This document shows positions 8,013-17,546 of a DNA stretch of 64,000 nt, piece after piece. Below the pieces are notes generated by a model, which ran no database searches, was not told the origin of the DNA, and saw only the letters and a program-made list of their open reading frames with translations. Source of the DNA: an uncultured Bacteroidota bacterium (GTDB lineage Bacteria; Bacteroidota; Bacteroidia; Flavobacteriales; Flavobacteriaceae); the NCBI GenBank assembly GCA_902613595.1, contig CACMHY010000001.1:806001-870000 (forward strand). Reading direction: 5' to 3'. How positions within the stretch are numbered: position 1 is the first letter of the stretch; each line of letters starts with the position of its first letter. A program made the position numbers and the translations under genes.

Positions 8013-8884
8013 TTGCAATACTTATTTTTTAAATAATTACCATAGGATGTCCCTTCCATTTTTGATGCACTTTGAATTAATTGTTTTTTGTTTATATAAC
8101 CTTTTTGGAAAGCTAATTCCTCTAAACAAGCAACTTTTATTCCTTTTCGTTTTTCTATTGTTTCAATAAATTGTCCAGCATCTATAAGCGATTGAAGGGT
8201 TCCAGTATCTAACCAAATAAATTCTTGATTTAAAGGCTCCACATCTAATTTCTTTCCCTTTAAGAAATACTCATTTATTGATGTTATTTCCAATTCACCT
8301 CGCTTAGATGGGCTTATTTTTTTGGCTATTTCAATAACACTATTTGGATAAAAGTATAGACCTACAACAACCTTATTGCTTTTGGGATCATCAGGTTTTT
8401 CTTCTATTGACAAAGCATTTCCATCATCATCATATTCAATTACTCCGTATCGTTTAGGGTCACTAACAGGATAACTAAAAATTGTCCCTCTCCCCTCAGA
8501 AAGTGTTCTTTTCACAACAATTTCTAATTTTTCAGTAAAATCTAATCCATAAAAAATGTTATCTCCCAAAATCAAGCATACTGGATCTTTACCTATAAAT
8601 TCCTCGCCCAATATAAATGCTTCAGCCAAACCATTTGGGTGGTTCTGAATTTTATATTCAATACTAATTCCAAATTGAGTTCCATTATTTAATAATCTTT
8701 TATAAGAGTTGATATCCTCCTTTGTGCTTATCAATAGTATCTCTTTAATATTTGCCATAAGTAACACAGATAGCGGGTAATATATCATAGGCTTATCGTA
8801 AACTGGTAACAATTGTTTTGATACTCCAAATGTTACAGGATATAATCTTGATCCCATTCCACCTGCCAAAAGTATGGCTTTCAT
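8009..8884 (-). CDS. rfbA: glucose-1-phosphate thymidylyltransferase
   Basis: A 291-residue nucleotidyltransferase that makes dTDP-glucose from dTTP and glucose-1-phosphate, the entry to dTDP-L-rhamnose. The signature LAGGMGSRLYPVT is at 5-17, VLLMANIKEIL and LGDNIFYG follow, and SIEEKP is in the middle. Length and order match RmlA. It opens the rfbACDB block 40 bases after the WbuB-like transferase. Confidence 0.96.
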   Translation of the reverse strand: MKAILLAGGMGSRLYPVTFGVSKQLLPVYDKPMIYYPLSVLLMANIKEILLISTKEDINSYKRLLNNGTQFGISIEYKIQNHPNGLAEAFILGEEFIGKDPVCLILGDNIFYGLDFTEKLEIVVKRTLSEGRGTIFSYPVSDPKRYGVIEYDDDGNALSIEEKPDDPKSNKVVVGLYFYPNSVIEIAKKISPSKRGELEITSINEYFLKGKKLDVEPLNQEFIWLDTGTLQSLIDAGQFIETIEKRKGIKVACLEELAFQKGYINKKQLIQSASKMEGTSYGNYLKNKYCK

Positions 8885-8924
8885 AAATTAGGCTTTTAAG
8901 TAAATATATGGAGAATTTGAAAAT

Positions 8925-10127
8925 TTAGTAATCTCTAAGAATGTCTTCTAATTTTTCAATTAAATAAGATTTTTCAAAATTATTTTGAAAATATCGAATA
9001 GCGTTGCTTGAGAATTTCTTTTTTATCATATCTGAATCGTTGTAAATTTTTAAAATATTTCCTGCTAAAAAGTCTGCATCTTCTGCATCTGAAACATATC
9101 CCGATTTTGATTCTTGAATTATCTTTCTACCAATACCATCTAGAGATCCAATTATAGGCTTACCACATGCTAAATAAGATTGGAGTTTACTAGGTATGGT
9201 ATATGAAAAAATATCAGCCTTTTTAAGAGAGATCATTAACACATCTGCACAAGCAAAATATTCAGGCATTTCTTCAGGAGGATATGATCCTAAAAAAAAG
9301 AATCTATTTGAAAGTGATTTTTCATTTATTAGCTGTTCTACTCTTTCCTTATCTCTTCCTTCACCAATAATAACAACATTAATATTATGTTGTTGTATAA
9401 TTTCAATTGCATTTATAATAGTATCAAAACTTTGAGCAACACCGATATTACCGGCAAATAGCAAATTAAAACCTTGGGGGAATTTTTTTTTATAGTCAGC
9501 TTTTGGAGTTTGCTGTTTATAAAAATATTCAGCATAATAAGGATAATATATTATTTTTCTGAGATCAACATTTTGTTTTTTTAAGTAGGTTTTAAATTCT
9601 GGTGATTGAACTAAAATTTTAGCTGTATTTCTGTAAATAATTTTGGTCATTGAATTTATTATGTTTAAAATAAATTTATTCTCTATACCTCCTGCAACTT
9701 TAACTGACTCTGGCCATAAATCGTGAACCCATAAAAAAGACTTACATTTAAACTTCCAAGCTGCATAAATCCCTAGAAATCCGACAGTTATCGGAGACGG
9801 CGCGTAAACAAAAACTTTATTGTATTCTCCCTTTAAACCAGATATTTTAAAAAGACCAAAAAATAGAAATGAAAAATAATTTAAAAATAATCTTAAGCCT
9901 CCACCTTTTTTTCTTAAAATTAAATTAGCTCTGTGGACTTTTACACCTTGGATTATCTCTGTTTTTGGCATTGCCCATGAATAATTTTCAAAGTATTCCC
10001 CTCTTGGATAATTTGGTTTTCCAGTTAAAACTTCAACTTTGTGACCTCTACTTTTTAAGGTGTAGACTAGATCATTTATTCTGAAGTTTTCAGGGTAAAA
10101 ATATTGGGAAATAATAAGTATTTTCAA
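8925..10127 (-). CDS. glycosyltransferase family 4, WbuB-like
   Basis: A 400-residue GT-B enzyme beginning KILIISQYFYPENFRINDL, the WbuB-type N-terminus, with a GT4 C-domain (LFAGNIGVAQSF near 220; SKLQSYLACGKPIIG near 320). In E. coli O26, WbuB follows fnlABC and adds N-acetyl-L-fucosamine. Here it likewise follows an FnlA/FnlC-type pathway, so it probably transfers that 6-deoxy-L-HexNAc to the lipid-linked acceptor in the cytoplasm (inference). The start is a TTG at 10127; no ATG lies in a better position. It follows the longest gap in the operon (176 bases). Confidence 0.85.
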   Translation of the reverse strand: MKILIISQYFYPENFRINDLVYTLKSRGHKVEVLTGKPNYPRGEYFENYSWAMPKTEIIQGVKVHRANLILRKKGGGLRLFLNYFSFLFFGLFKISGLKGEYNKVFVYAPSPITVGFLGIYAAWKFKCKSFLWVHDLWPESVKVAGGIENKFILNIINSMTKIIYRNTAKILVQSPEFKTYLKKQNVDLRKIIYYPYYAEYFYKQQTPKADYKKKFPQGFNLLFAGNIGVAQSFDTIINAIEIIQQHNINVVIIGEGRDKERVEQLINEKSLSNRFFFLGSYPPEEMPEYFACADVLMISLKKADIFSYTIPSKLQSYLACGKPIIGSLDGIGRKIIQESKSGYVSDAEDADFLAGNILKIYNDSDMIKKKFSSNAIRYFQNNFEKSYLIEKLEDILRDY

Positions 10128-10303
10128 AATTAATTTTAATATGTTCTTTTAAAATTTTATTGTTGTTCCACCCACAAAACACCATGAATTGATATTCAAA
10201 ATTCAAGATTATTAAATAAAGATTTTCTAAAAAGCAAAAAATCTTGATTAATTTCCATATAAATTCATTGGAAAGTGGTAATGAAAACTTTGAAATTTTC
10301 GTA

Positions 10304-11179
10304 TCAAAAATTATAACTGTATAAATTTTTATTGTTTTTTAAATATTCACGAAGTTCATCTAACATAGAATCATAAGAAGATACACTGAAGTTTATTTTT
10401 CTTATTGATTTTAAAGACTTGTCTGAAGTCTTCTGAAATTCTGGAGAAATCTTAATCCCTTTTAAATAAAAATTATTTATTATTTTTTCTAGCAAATTAA
10501 ATTTTGAAATCGGCTTTCCATTGGTTATGTTCCATAAACCAACTACATTTTTCTCGATTGAATAATGTATTGCCTTAGAAAGCTCTAGAGTGGTAATACC
10601 AGACCAAAAGACATTTTTATATCCAAAAATTATTCCTTTTTGGTTAAACAGCCAGTGGAAAAGCCCTTTCCCATTACTTTTAATCTCAGGCCCAATTATT
10701 GATGTTCTTAAACATAAATGATTGATTGAATCAAATTCACCAAGCGATTTTGTTTTACCATAAATATCTGTGGCATTTTTTATTGAATTTTCATTATAAT
10801 TCCCTTTCTCCCCGTTAAAAACACAATCTGTACTGATGTGGATTAGTTTACAATTAATATTATCACAAATTCCCTTCAACCATTGAGGAAAATATGCATT
10901 TAAATAAATGGCACTTTTTATATCATTTTCTGATTCTTCAATTAAAAGCCCAATACAATTAACAATTATATCTGGTCTAATACTCTGCAAGAAATTTTTT
11001 ATTTGATTTTTATCTTTTGCATCAATAATTATTGTGCTGGGAGATAATTTTTTTCTATAACTCAAATCATATAATTCATAATTACTATTTAATTTTAGAT
11101 AATTGTACAAAAGGTGGCCCAACATACCAGTGCTACCAAAAACCACTACTTTTTTAAAATTACTTTTTCCAGACCTCAC
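10304..11179 (-). CDS. RmlD-like sugar reductase (WbvR type) for UDP-6-deoxy-L-HexNAc
   Basis: A 291-residue SDR with VVVFGSTGMLG near the N-terminus, ISTDCVFNG, and DIYGKTKSLGE (YxxxK). It is not the rhamnose RmlD, which is present at 6584. It sits beside a FnlA-like dehydratase and a FnlC-like 2-epimerase, where it would reduce the 4-keto sugar. The S. aureus Cap5F/FnlB reductase of the L-FucNAc route is about 370 residues with a C-terminal cupin; this one lacks the cupin and is closer to Vibrio cholerae WbvR of the L-QuiNAc/L-RhaNAc route. It starts with GTG, overlapping the preceding gene by 20 bases. Confidence 0.8.
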   Translation of the reverse strand: MRSGKSNFKKVVVFGSTGMLGHLLYNYLKLNSNYELYDLSYRKKLSPSTIIIDAKDKNQIKNFLQSIRPDIIVNCIGLLIEESENDIKSAIYLNAYFPQWLKGICDNINCKLIHISTDCVFNGEKGNYNENSIKNATDIYGKTKSLGEFDSINHLCLRTSIIGPEIKSNGKGLFHWLFNQKGIIFGYKNVFWSGITTLELSKAIHYSIEKNVVGLWNITNGKPISKFNLLEKIINNFYLKGIKISPEFQKTSDKSLKSIRKINFSVSSYDSMLDELREYLKNNKNLYSYNF

Positions 11180-12278
11180 TATTAATAATACTAGTATATC
11201 CTTGGATTATTTTAACTACTCTATCAGAAACATTTTTAATGGTATACTCTTTTGGTAATTCATATTTTCTTTTTGAGAATGATTTTACCGAAATTTCAGT
11301 CGCTTGCAAAATGGAATCATTCTTAATACCTCCTAATATTATTACTCCAGTATCTATTGATTCTGGTCTTTCTGTTGATGTTCTTATGCTGACTGCAGGA
11401 AAATTAACCATACTGCTCTCCTCCGAAATTGTTCCACTATCTGAGAGTGTTACAAATGCATTTGATTGTAAGTTAACGTAATCAAAAAATCCGAGGGGCT
11501 TCAAAAATTTAATTGATTTAGTTTTAATTCCTAGATTCTTTATCTTGGATTTTGTTCTGGGGTGTGTTGAAAATAATACCAGTTTTTTGTACTTCTTCGA
11601 TACTTGGTCAAATGATTTTATAATTTGTTCAAAATTATTTTTTAAATCAAGATTTTCTTCGCGGTGTATACTAGCTACAATGTAGTTGCCTTTAATAACA
11701 TTTAATTCATCAAGTATTTTACTATTTATAATTTTCTCAGAAAAGTAGTTTAATACTTCTTTTAATGGTGATCCCAATGTAAAAACAAAATCTTTCCTAA
11801 ATCCTTCTGACAACAAATATCTCCTGCTGTTCTCTGAATATGTAATGTTTATATCTGCTAGATGATCCGCTACCTTTCTGTTAATTTCTTCTGGAACGTT
11901 TAAATCAAAACATCTATTACCGGCTTCCATGTGAAAAATTGGAATTTTAAGCCTTTTCGCAGACAAAATACAAAGAGAGCTGTTTGTGTCTCCCAAAACT
12001 AATAAAGCATCAGGGCGTATCTTTTTGAAAATTTTATATGAGTTTGAAATGATTTTCCCCAGGGTATCACCTAAATCTTCTGACGCTACACCAAAAAAGT
12101 AGTCTGGTTTTCGAATTTCCAATTCTTCAAAAAAAACTTCATTTAATTCATAATCATAATTTTGCCCTGTATGAATTAATGTGTGATTAAAGTAAATATC
12201 ACATTTTCTTATAATTAGGGATAATCTAATTATCTCTGGCCTTGTTCCAACTACTGTTATTAATTTTAATTTTTCCAT
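11160..12278 (-). CDS. UDP-HexNAc 2-epimerase (WecB family; WbvD/FnlC type)
   Basis: A 372-residue non-hydrolysing WecB-like epimerase. TVVGTRPEIIRL is near the N-terminus, then IHTGQNYDYELN, LVLGDTNSSL, HMEAGNRCFD, PEEINR and SDSGTISEE, all typical. WecB itself makes UDP-ManNAc; in clusters with FnlA/WbvB these paralogues invert C2 of a UDP-6-deoxy-L-HexNAc to give L-FucNAc or L-QuiNAc. The location between FnlA-like and RmlD-like genes supports that role. It begins 16 bases after the fnlA-like stop. Confidence 0.86.
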   Translation of the reverse strand: MEKLKLITVVGTRPEIIRLSLIIRKCDIYFNHTLIHTGQNYDYELNEVFFEELEIRKPDYFFGVASEDLGDTLGKIISNSYKIFKKIRPDALLVLGDTNSSLCILSAKRLKIPIFHMEAGNRCFDLNVPEEINRKVADHLADINITYSENSRRYLLSEGFRKDFVFTLGSPLKEVLNYFSEKIINSKILDELNVIKGNYIVASIHREENLDLKNNFEQIIKSFDQVSKKYKKLVLFSTHPRTKSKIKNLGIKTKSIKFLKPLGFFDYVNLQSNAFVTLSDSGTISEESSMVNFPAVSIRTSTERPESIDTGVIILGGIKNDSILQATEISVKSFSKRKYELPKEYTIKNVSDRVVKIIQGYTSIINSEVWKK

Positions 12279-12294
12279 ATAACTTTAATGTAGA

Positions 12295-13278
12295 TTATTG
12301 ATAACCCACTAATTTCAGAAGATTTATTAATTCTGCTTCATTTAATCTTCTTGTATTAAATGAATTATATTCCTCTACCTTTTTATTTTCTTTTCCTTCA
12401 AAAAAATATTTGTTATAATTTAAATCGCGATTATCCGCTGGAACTCTAAAATATTTTTCTAAATCTTCGGCAACTAATCTTTCCTCTTTTGAGAGTAAAG
12501 TTTCATGCATTTTTTCTGCATGACGAATACCTATATTTTTTATCTCAACTGGTGATTTATATATTTTTTTCATAGTTAATGCTAATTCTCCAATTGTTGT
12601 GGATGGTGACTTTTGAACAAAAATATCTCCTGGCTTTCCATTCTTAAATGCGAATAAAACCAGGTTAACCGCATCATCAAGTGTCATCATAAATCTGGTC
12701 ATATTAGGGTCAGTAACTGTGATATCTTTCTTTAATTTAATTTGATCATAAAAAAGTGGAATTACAGATCCTCTGGAAGACATTACATTACCGTAACGTG
12801 TGCCACAAATTATTGTTGAATCAGAAGTCCTAGATTTAGCGACTAAAACTTTTTCCATCATTGCCTTGGAAGTTCCCATAGCATTAATTGGATAAACTGC
12901 CTTATCTGTACTTAAACATATTACCTTTTTTACATTATTTTCTATTGCAACTGACAAAACATTGTCGGTGCCTAAAACATTTGTCTTTACAGATTCTAAA
13001 GGAAAAAATTCACATGAAGGCACTTGCTTTAGTGCTGCTGCGTGAAAAACATAATCAACCCCTTTTATAGCTGATGCTATACTCTCTCTATCTCTGACAT
13101 CCCCAATAAAAAATTTAATTTTTGGATTATTATAAATAATCCGCATGTCATGTTGTTTTTTTTCATCTCTAGATAATATCCTTACTTCAGATATATTTGA
13201 ATCAAGAAATTTTTTTAGTACGGCATTACCAAAAGAACCCGTACCTCCTGTAATAAGTAAAATGCAATTTTTAAACAT
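12295..13278 (-). CDS. UDP-GlcNAc 4,6-dehydratase/5-epimerase (FnlA/WbvB/CapE type)
   Basis: A 327-residue polysaccharide-biosynthesis SDR. The NADP motif ITGGTGSFG is at 9-17, and STDKAVYPINAMGTSK holds the catalytic region in which Met replaces the usual Tyr of YxxxK, as reported for CapE-type enzymes that dehydrate and epimerise UDP-GlcNAc. The product would be the 4-keto-L-sugar used by the next two genes. It starts with ATG at 13278, overlapping the GT4 stop upstream by 8 bases. Confidence 0.9.
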   Translation of the reverse strand: MFKNCILLITGGTGSFGNAVLKKFLDSNISEVRILSRDEKKQHDMRIIYNNPKIKFFIGDVRDRESIASAIKGVDYVFHAAALKQVPSCEFFPLESVKTNVLGTDNVLSVAIENNVKKVICLSTDKAVYPINAMGTSKAMMEKVLVAKSRTSDSTIICGTRYGNVMSSRGSVIPLFYDQIKLKKDITVTDPNMTRFMMTLDDAVNLVLFAFKNGKPGDIFVQKSPSTTIGELALTMKKIYKSPVEIKNIGIRHAEKMHETLLSKEERLVAEDLEKYFRVPADNRDLNYNKYFFEGKENKKVEEYNSFNTRRLNEAELINLLKLVGYQ

Positions 13279-14386
13279 ATTTTTTTCTATGCTTTATGAA
13301 ATTAAAGGTTTCAATTGTAGTTTTCTCCCAATCATAACTATTTGAAAGTACATAATTTTTCTTAGATATTTTTTCCCTTAATTTTTTTGAATTATATAAT
13401 AACTCTATTTTATCTCTTAAGTCCCTGAAATTATTCATTTTAAAATAAAATCCATTTGTACCTAGAACTTCTACATTTGAACCATAATTAGATGATACCA
13501 CAGGAAGACCTTTAGAAATCATTTCCAATAAAATATTTGGCAAGTTTTCACATTTAGATGCAAATATGCCTATATCAGCGTAATCATACAAATCATTAAG
13601 TTCAGTTTGATTTAAACTGTGAATCAACCGTATTTGAACGTTATCTTTTTTAAAACTTTTAATACGGTTTAATAGGTTTTTATTGGCTGTTTTTAAATCA
13701 CCTACTAATATCAACTCCACAAATTTATTTTTCTTGAGGCTATAAATTGATTTTAATAATAGTTTATGATTTTTATATCCAAAGAAACTCGATGGGTATA
13801 TTATCCTTATTGGAGATGCTTTTGAGAAAAGACTTCTATGAAACTCTTTTTTTCTAAATAAAGCTTTTTCAATTCCATGACGAATAACTATTGATTTATG
13901 CTTGAATTTTTTATTCCTTGATAAAGCAAAATTACTTATGAAGATAATGCCATCTGCATATCTGAAATTTATTTCAATAATTAATCTTGCAACTAACATT
14001 TTTATAAATAAATAAAAATCAAAATCTCTAAAAATAGATTTTAACTCAAATGGAAGCATGCTTCGAGACATCGTTATTAGTGGTTTAAATCTACTTAAAT
14101 CAATTCCTCCTGGGTTATATAAAACATCACATTTGTTTTTTTTTAAATAATATTTAAAAAAAAATAATACCCAAATTGATCTAAAAATGGTATTAGAATT
14201 CAAAAACCAATTTGTATGTTTTTTTACGAAGGATAGGTCTTTTATTTGATTTAAAACATCATTACTACCCCATAAAAAAATAGTGTCATTTTCATTTATA
14301 TTATTTTCTAAATTTTCAAAAAAATTAAGAAGATGGTTTAGTCCTCCACCACTAGAAATATTGGTTGCATTTACTGCAATTTTCAA
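13271..14386 (-). CDS. glycosyltransferase family 4
   Basis: A 371-residue GT-B transferase. The N-domain begins KIAVNATNISSGGGLNHL (sugar-acceptor loop), and the C-domain has the GT4 pattern IIYPSSFFGYKNHKLLL near 195, ADIGIFASKCENLPNILLEMISKG near 290 and PVVSSNYGSNVEVLG (E-x7-E region). It is cytoplasmic or membrane-associated and builds the lipid-linked repeat unit; the donor sugar cannot be told. The start is TTG at 14386, sharing TTGA with the upstream stop. Confidence 0.85.
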   Translation of the reverse strand: MKIAVNATNISSGGGLNHLLNFFENLENNINENDTIFLWGSNDVLNQIKDLSFVKKHTNWFLNSNTIFRSIWVLFFFKYYLKKNKCDVLYNPGGIDLSRFKPLITMSRSMLPFELKSIFRDFDFYLFIKMLVARLIIEINFRYADGIIFISNFALSRNKKFKHKSIVIRHGIEKALFRKKEFHRSLFSKASPIRIIYPSSFFGYKNHKLLLKSIYSLKKNKFVELILVGDLKTANKNLLNRIKSFKKDNVQIRLIHSLNQTELNDLYDYADIGIFASKCENLPNILLEMISKGLPVVSSNYGSNVEVLGTNGFYFKMNNFRDLRDKIELLYNSKKLREKISKKNYVLSNSYDWEKTTIETFNFIKHRKKYV

Positions 14387-15207
14387 AATTTATTGTTTTT
14401 GAATAAAAGTATTTTTCTAATTCCTCCGGCATCTGCTAACGAAAAATCATATTTTAATATTAATTTAGAAACAGCTGCTATTGTATTTTCATTTTTTTCT
14501 CCCCGTTCTGGTCCACAATCAACAGAAATGAAATGTATTTTTTCCAAGTTTTTTAACCCTCCATTTAGGATTTCAGGTTCTGCTCCTTCAGCTTCTAATT
14601 TTAAAAGCTTACATTCTTGAATTTTGTAATCATTAAATATCTTGTCTAAAGTAATCGTTTTGATTTTTTTTGATTTCAAATTATTATTTGGGAATATTGA
14701 ACTGTCAGCAGTTTCATTGTTAGAATAAAAATTCACTTCCCCTATAAAATGGTGCAAAGCATAGTTGAGGGGTTTGAATTTTGAATAAAATGAATTTAAT
14801 TTCAGTGTTTCAAACTCAATTCTCTCTGGCTCTACAGATATTACGTTTTTAATATTGTGTTTATGATTAAGGTAGAACCCTAATTCCCCAATATTAGCAC
14901 CACAATCAATGACAAAATCGTTTTGATCAAATTTAATTTGTCCTAATAAATATTCATTAAATAAAAATTCTAATCTAAAATTTAAACCATTTGAATACAT
15001 ATAAAATCTTGATTTTCTTGAGAGATAGAAAGGGTTGTGAAAATCATTTATTTTTTTATTATTTGCTGTTAATTTTGCTTGGAATAGTTTTAACACTTTA
15101 AGGAAATTTAAATAACAATCAAAAATTATTCCCTTATTAATTTTATTGTAAAAAAATATTAAACTCTTTTGGACTAAAAGTATTTTAACTTTTCTAATAT
15201 TAGTCAT
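14383..15207 (-). CDS. FkbM family SAM-dependent methyltransferase
   Basis: A 274-residue enzyme with a SAM-binding motif FVIDCGANIGELGFYL near 95-110, VISVEPERIEF (motif II) and LKLEAEGAEPEILNG, the conserved FkbM block. Such enzymes O-methylate sugars in surface glycans or secondary metabolites. It overlaps both neighbours by a few bases. Its likely role is methylating a sugar of the repeat unit; the position is unknown. Confidence 0.86.
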   Translation of the reverse strand: MTNIRKVKILLVQKSLIFFYNKINKGIIFDCYLNFLKVLKLFQAKLTANNKKINDFHNPFYLSRKSRFYMYSNGLNFRLEFLFNEYLLGQIKFDQNDFVIDCGANIGELGFYLNHKHNIKNVISVEPERIEFETLKLNSFYSKFKPLNYALHHFIGEVNFYSNNETADSSIFPNNNLKSKKIKTITLDKIFNDYKIQECKLLKLEAEGAEPEILNGGLKNLEKIHFISVDCGPERGEKNENTIAAVSKLILKYDFSLADAGGIRKILLFKNNKF

Positions 15208-16507
15208 TTATAACTTTTTCATAAATAAACTTACAGGCTTCCTCTAAACTAGAGGCCTCTCCTTTTTCTATCCAACATAGCAAACTTTTACTGTATTCTG
15301 AATGAATATCAGTTTTTTGATTTAAATATTTTTCTAGTGTATATTCTAAATTATCTTTAGATTTTACTTTTAAGATATTTTTATTGTCTAACAAATATTT
15401 TTTGATATGGTGATTTTCATAAAATATTTTTGAATCTTTGAGCAAACTATCTCTTCTTACATCTAATTGTAAAACGGGAATATTTGCAAATACACAATCC
15501 AATCCGAAAGTTGTAAAACAATTAATTACAAAAGAAACTTTATCTAAAAACTTAAACCTACTAAAATTATATTCCTTGGAAAGGAAATAGTTTGCTGGGT
15601 TTTCATCAATACTTTCTATTGATGAAATTTCAATATTCTTGAATTCTTTTAATAAGTAATTAAACTCATCTGGCCTTCCGTTTGGCCTTAGTTTAATAAG
15701 TAACTTCCAGCCTGACTTTTGACATGCAATTGCAATTTTTTTTACAATAATATGTTCAACTTTTGCGATTTTACTTCTTTTGAATTTATCAGAATATGCA
15801 ACTGCATAGCAACAGATTTTTGAGTTAATTTTTTCTTTTCTTCTAATCTTTTCAGAAAACCTTAATTTAAAGGGATAAACTCCGTAGGCTTCATAATCAC
15901 AATTATATTTCTCCCAATCTTTCGCTAAATCTTTATTCCAAAGAAATGCCATTCTAGAGACATACCCTGAAGGTTGTTTTACTACATGATCCCAACTTTC
16001 CATTATTGAATAGACTTTATAACTCTTAGATAACAATAAATGAGGATGAGGATTAAGAGACCCAACTATGATTTTGTGACAACTAAAAATATCATTAGTA
16101 AAAATTAAGCTCATTATTTTATGAACTTTCTTGTTTACGTTTTTTGATTTCGGAGAGATAAATGACAACAGGTAAACTATTCTGAAAAAAAAATTATAAA
16201 TCAAATTAAAATTTGGAGTTTTGAAATTTCTAAGTTGAAGAATTTTATAATTATTTGAGTAATTGTAAGGTGTAAGTAGAATTAACAAAAGTGAATGAAC
16301 TATTTTTCTTATTTTATATTTTGATACTAATCTTTCATAGGAGTAAATTTTTAAATTATATATTTTTTTAAGATCACTAACTAAGTAAAATGCATTTTCA
16401 GGCAAAAAAATTGAAATTTTTTGATTTTTTTTTAAAAAATATTTAATAATTGGCTCAAAAGTATAATAATAGATTTTGAATGGAATTATAAAATTAATCC
16501 TGTCCAT
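15200..16507 (-). CDS. probable GT-B type surface-carbohydrate transferase, family unrecognised
   Basis: A 435-residue protein that I cannot place in a named family. It has two halves: an N-terminal Rossmann-like part (FIIPFKIYYYTFEP; SIFLPENAFYLVSDL) and a C-terminal part with KLLIKLRPNGRPDEF near 270 and FVINCFTTFGLDCVFANIPVLQ near 335. The latter is typical of GT-B enzymes related to CDP-glycerol and polysialic-type transferases (a basic strand followed by a Ser/Thr-rich donor loop). No signal peptide or clear membrane span. Context makes it a transferase of this locus. It starts with ATG and overlaps both neighbours. Confidence 0.6.
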   Translation of the reverse strand: MDRINFIIPFKIYYYTFEPIIKYFLKKNQKISIFLPENAFYLVSDLKKIYNLKIYSYERLVSKYKIRKIVHSLLLILLTPYNYSNNYKILQLRNFKTPNFNLIYNFFFRIVYLLSFISPKSKNVNKKVHKIMSLIFTNDIFSCHKIIVGSLNPHPHLLLSKSYKVYSIMESWDHVVKQPSGYVSRMAFLWNKDLAKDWEKYNCDYEAYGVYPFKLRFSEKIRRKEKINSKICCYAVAYSDKFKRSKIAKVEHIIVKKIAIACQKSGWKLLIKLRPNGRPDEFNYLLKEFKNIEISSIESIDENPANYFLSKEYNFSRFKFLDKVSFVINCFTTFGLDCVFANIPVLQLDVRRDSLLKDSKIFYENHHIKKYLLDNKNILKVKSKDNLEYTLEKYLNQKTDIHSEYSKSLLCWIEKGEASSLEEACKFIYEKVIND

Positions 16508-17546
16508 AATTATAATATTTTAAATACCAATCTATAAAGAAATTTACCCCTTCTTTTATTTTAGTTTTGGGGCTAAATTTAATTTTAGATATCAATTCAT
16601 CAACATTAGCGAAAGTAGCGGGTACGTCTCCAGGCTGTAGAGGCATGTAATTAATTTTAGCCTTTTTGCCCAATCTTTTTTCTATAATCTCTATAAAATC
16701 ATCTAATTGAACAGGGTCATTGCTTGCTATATTAAATATTTCATTAGGACAGCTAAATTTATTTATGTTTATATCATTTTTGTTTACTAATCTTGGAGCA
16801 TCAGACTCAATGAGCTTTGCTATTGATATAACAATGTCTTTAACATATGTAAAATCTCTAGTCATTTTACCATTGTTGTAAACGTCGATTTTTTTACCTG
16901 AAAGAATTGAATTTGTAAACTTAAAAAGTGCCATGTCAGGCCGGCCCCAAGGGCCATAAACTGTAAAAAATCTTAATCCTGTCGTTCTTATATTAAACAA
17001 ATGGCTGTATGTATGAGCCATTAATTCATTTGATCTTTTAGTAGCAGCATAAAGACTTATTGGGTGACTTACTGGTTGGCTCTCTGAAAATGGAAATAGG
17101 TTGTTTAACCCATAAACAGATGAACTACTTGCATATAACAAGTGCTTAATTTTAAAAGTTTTGCAAAGTTCAAGTATATTTAAAAATCCTGTTATATTAG
17201 AGTCTAAGTAAGTCTGAGGAAAATCGATGCTATATCTTACTCCTGCTTGAGCTGCTAAATTTATAACATAATCAAACTTATGATTCTCAAATAGAATACT
17301 CAAAGATTTTTTGTCAATTAAATCAATCTTTTCAAAATATAAGTTATCGTATTTTTTACTTTTTATTGATTCACTTGAAGCTTCATCGATATTTAAACCA
17401 ACATTTTTTAATCTGTCTCTTTTAAGACCAATATCATAATATGCATTTAGGTTGTCAATTCCAACAATTAAATAATTATCTAGAAGCTCTTTTGTCAAGT
17501 GATATCCTATAAAACCAGCTGAACCTGTAATTAATACTTTCTTCAC
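16494..17546 (-). CDS. UDP-glucuronate 4-epimerase-like NAD-dependent epimerase
   Basis: A 350-residue extended SDR: ITGSAGFIGYHL near 6-17, NLNAYYDIGLKRDRL, SSSSVYG, YAATKRSNELMAH (YxxxK) and RFFTVYGPWGRPDMALF, the last being the signature of UDP-GlcA 4-epimerases (LspL/Cap1J). It would make UDP-GalA from the UDP-GlcA supplied by Ugd (31259), although it lies next to the TviB-like dehydrogenase and could act on that product instead. GTG start at 17546, sharing GTGA with the upstream stop. Confidence 0.86.
   Translation of the reverse strand: MKKVLITGSAGFIGYHLTKELLDNYLIVGIDNLNAYYDIGLKRDRLKNVGLNIDEASSESIKSKKYDNLYFEKIDLIDKKSLSILFENHKFDYVINLAAQAGVRYSIDFPQTYLDSNITGFLNILELCKTFKIKHLLYASSSSVYGLNNLFPFSESQPVSHPISLYAATKRSNELMAHTYSHLFNIRTTGLRFFTVYGPWGRPDMALFKFTNSILSGKKIDVYNNGKMTRDFTYVKDIVISIAKLIESDAPRLVNKNDININKFSCPNEIFNIASNDPVQLDDFIEIIEKRLGKKAKINYMPLQPGDVPATFANVDELISKIKFSPKTKIKEGVNFFIDWYLKYYNYGQD

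Noticed and set aside
10128-10303. The 176-base gap in the operon, with hairpin arms 10219-10226 and 10238-10245
   Set aside because: The 8-bp AT-only stem with an 11-base loop lacks a following T-run on the minus strand. No gene, promoter box with correct spacing or tRNA is seen, so I did not list a terminator or internal promoter.
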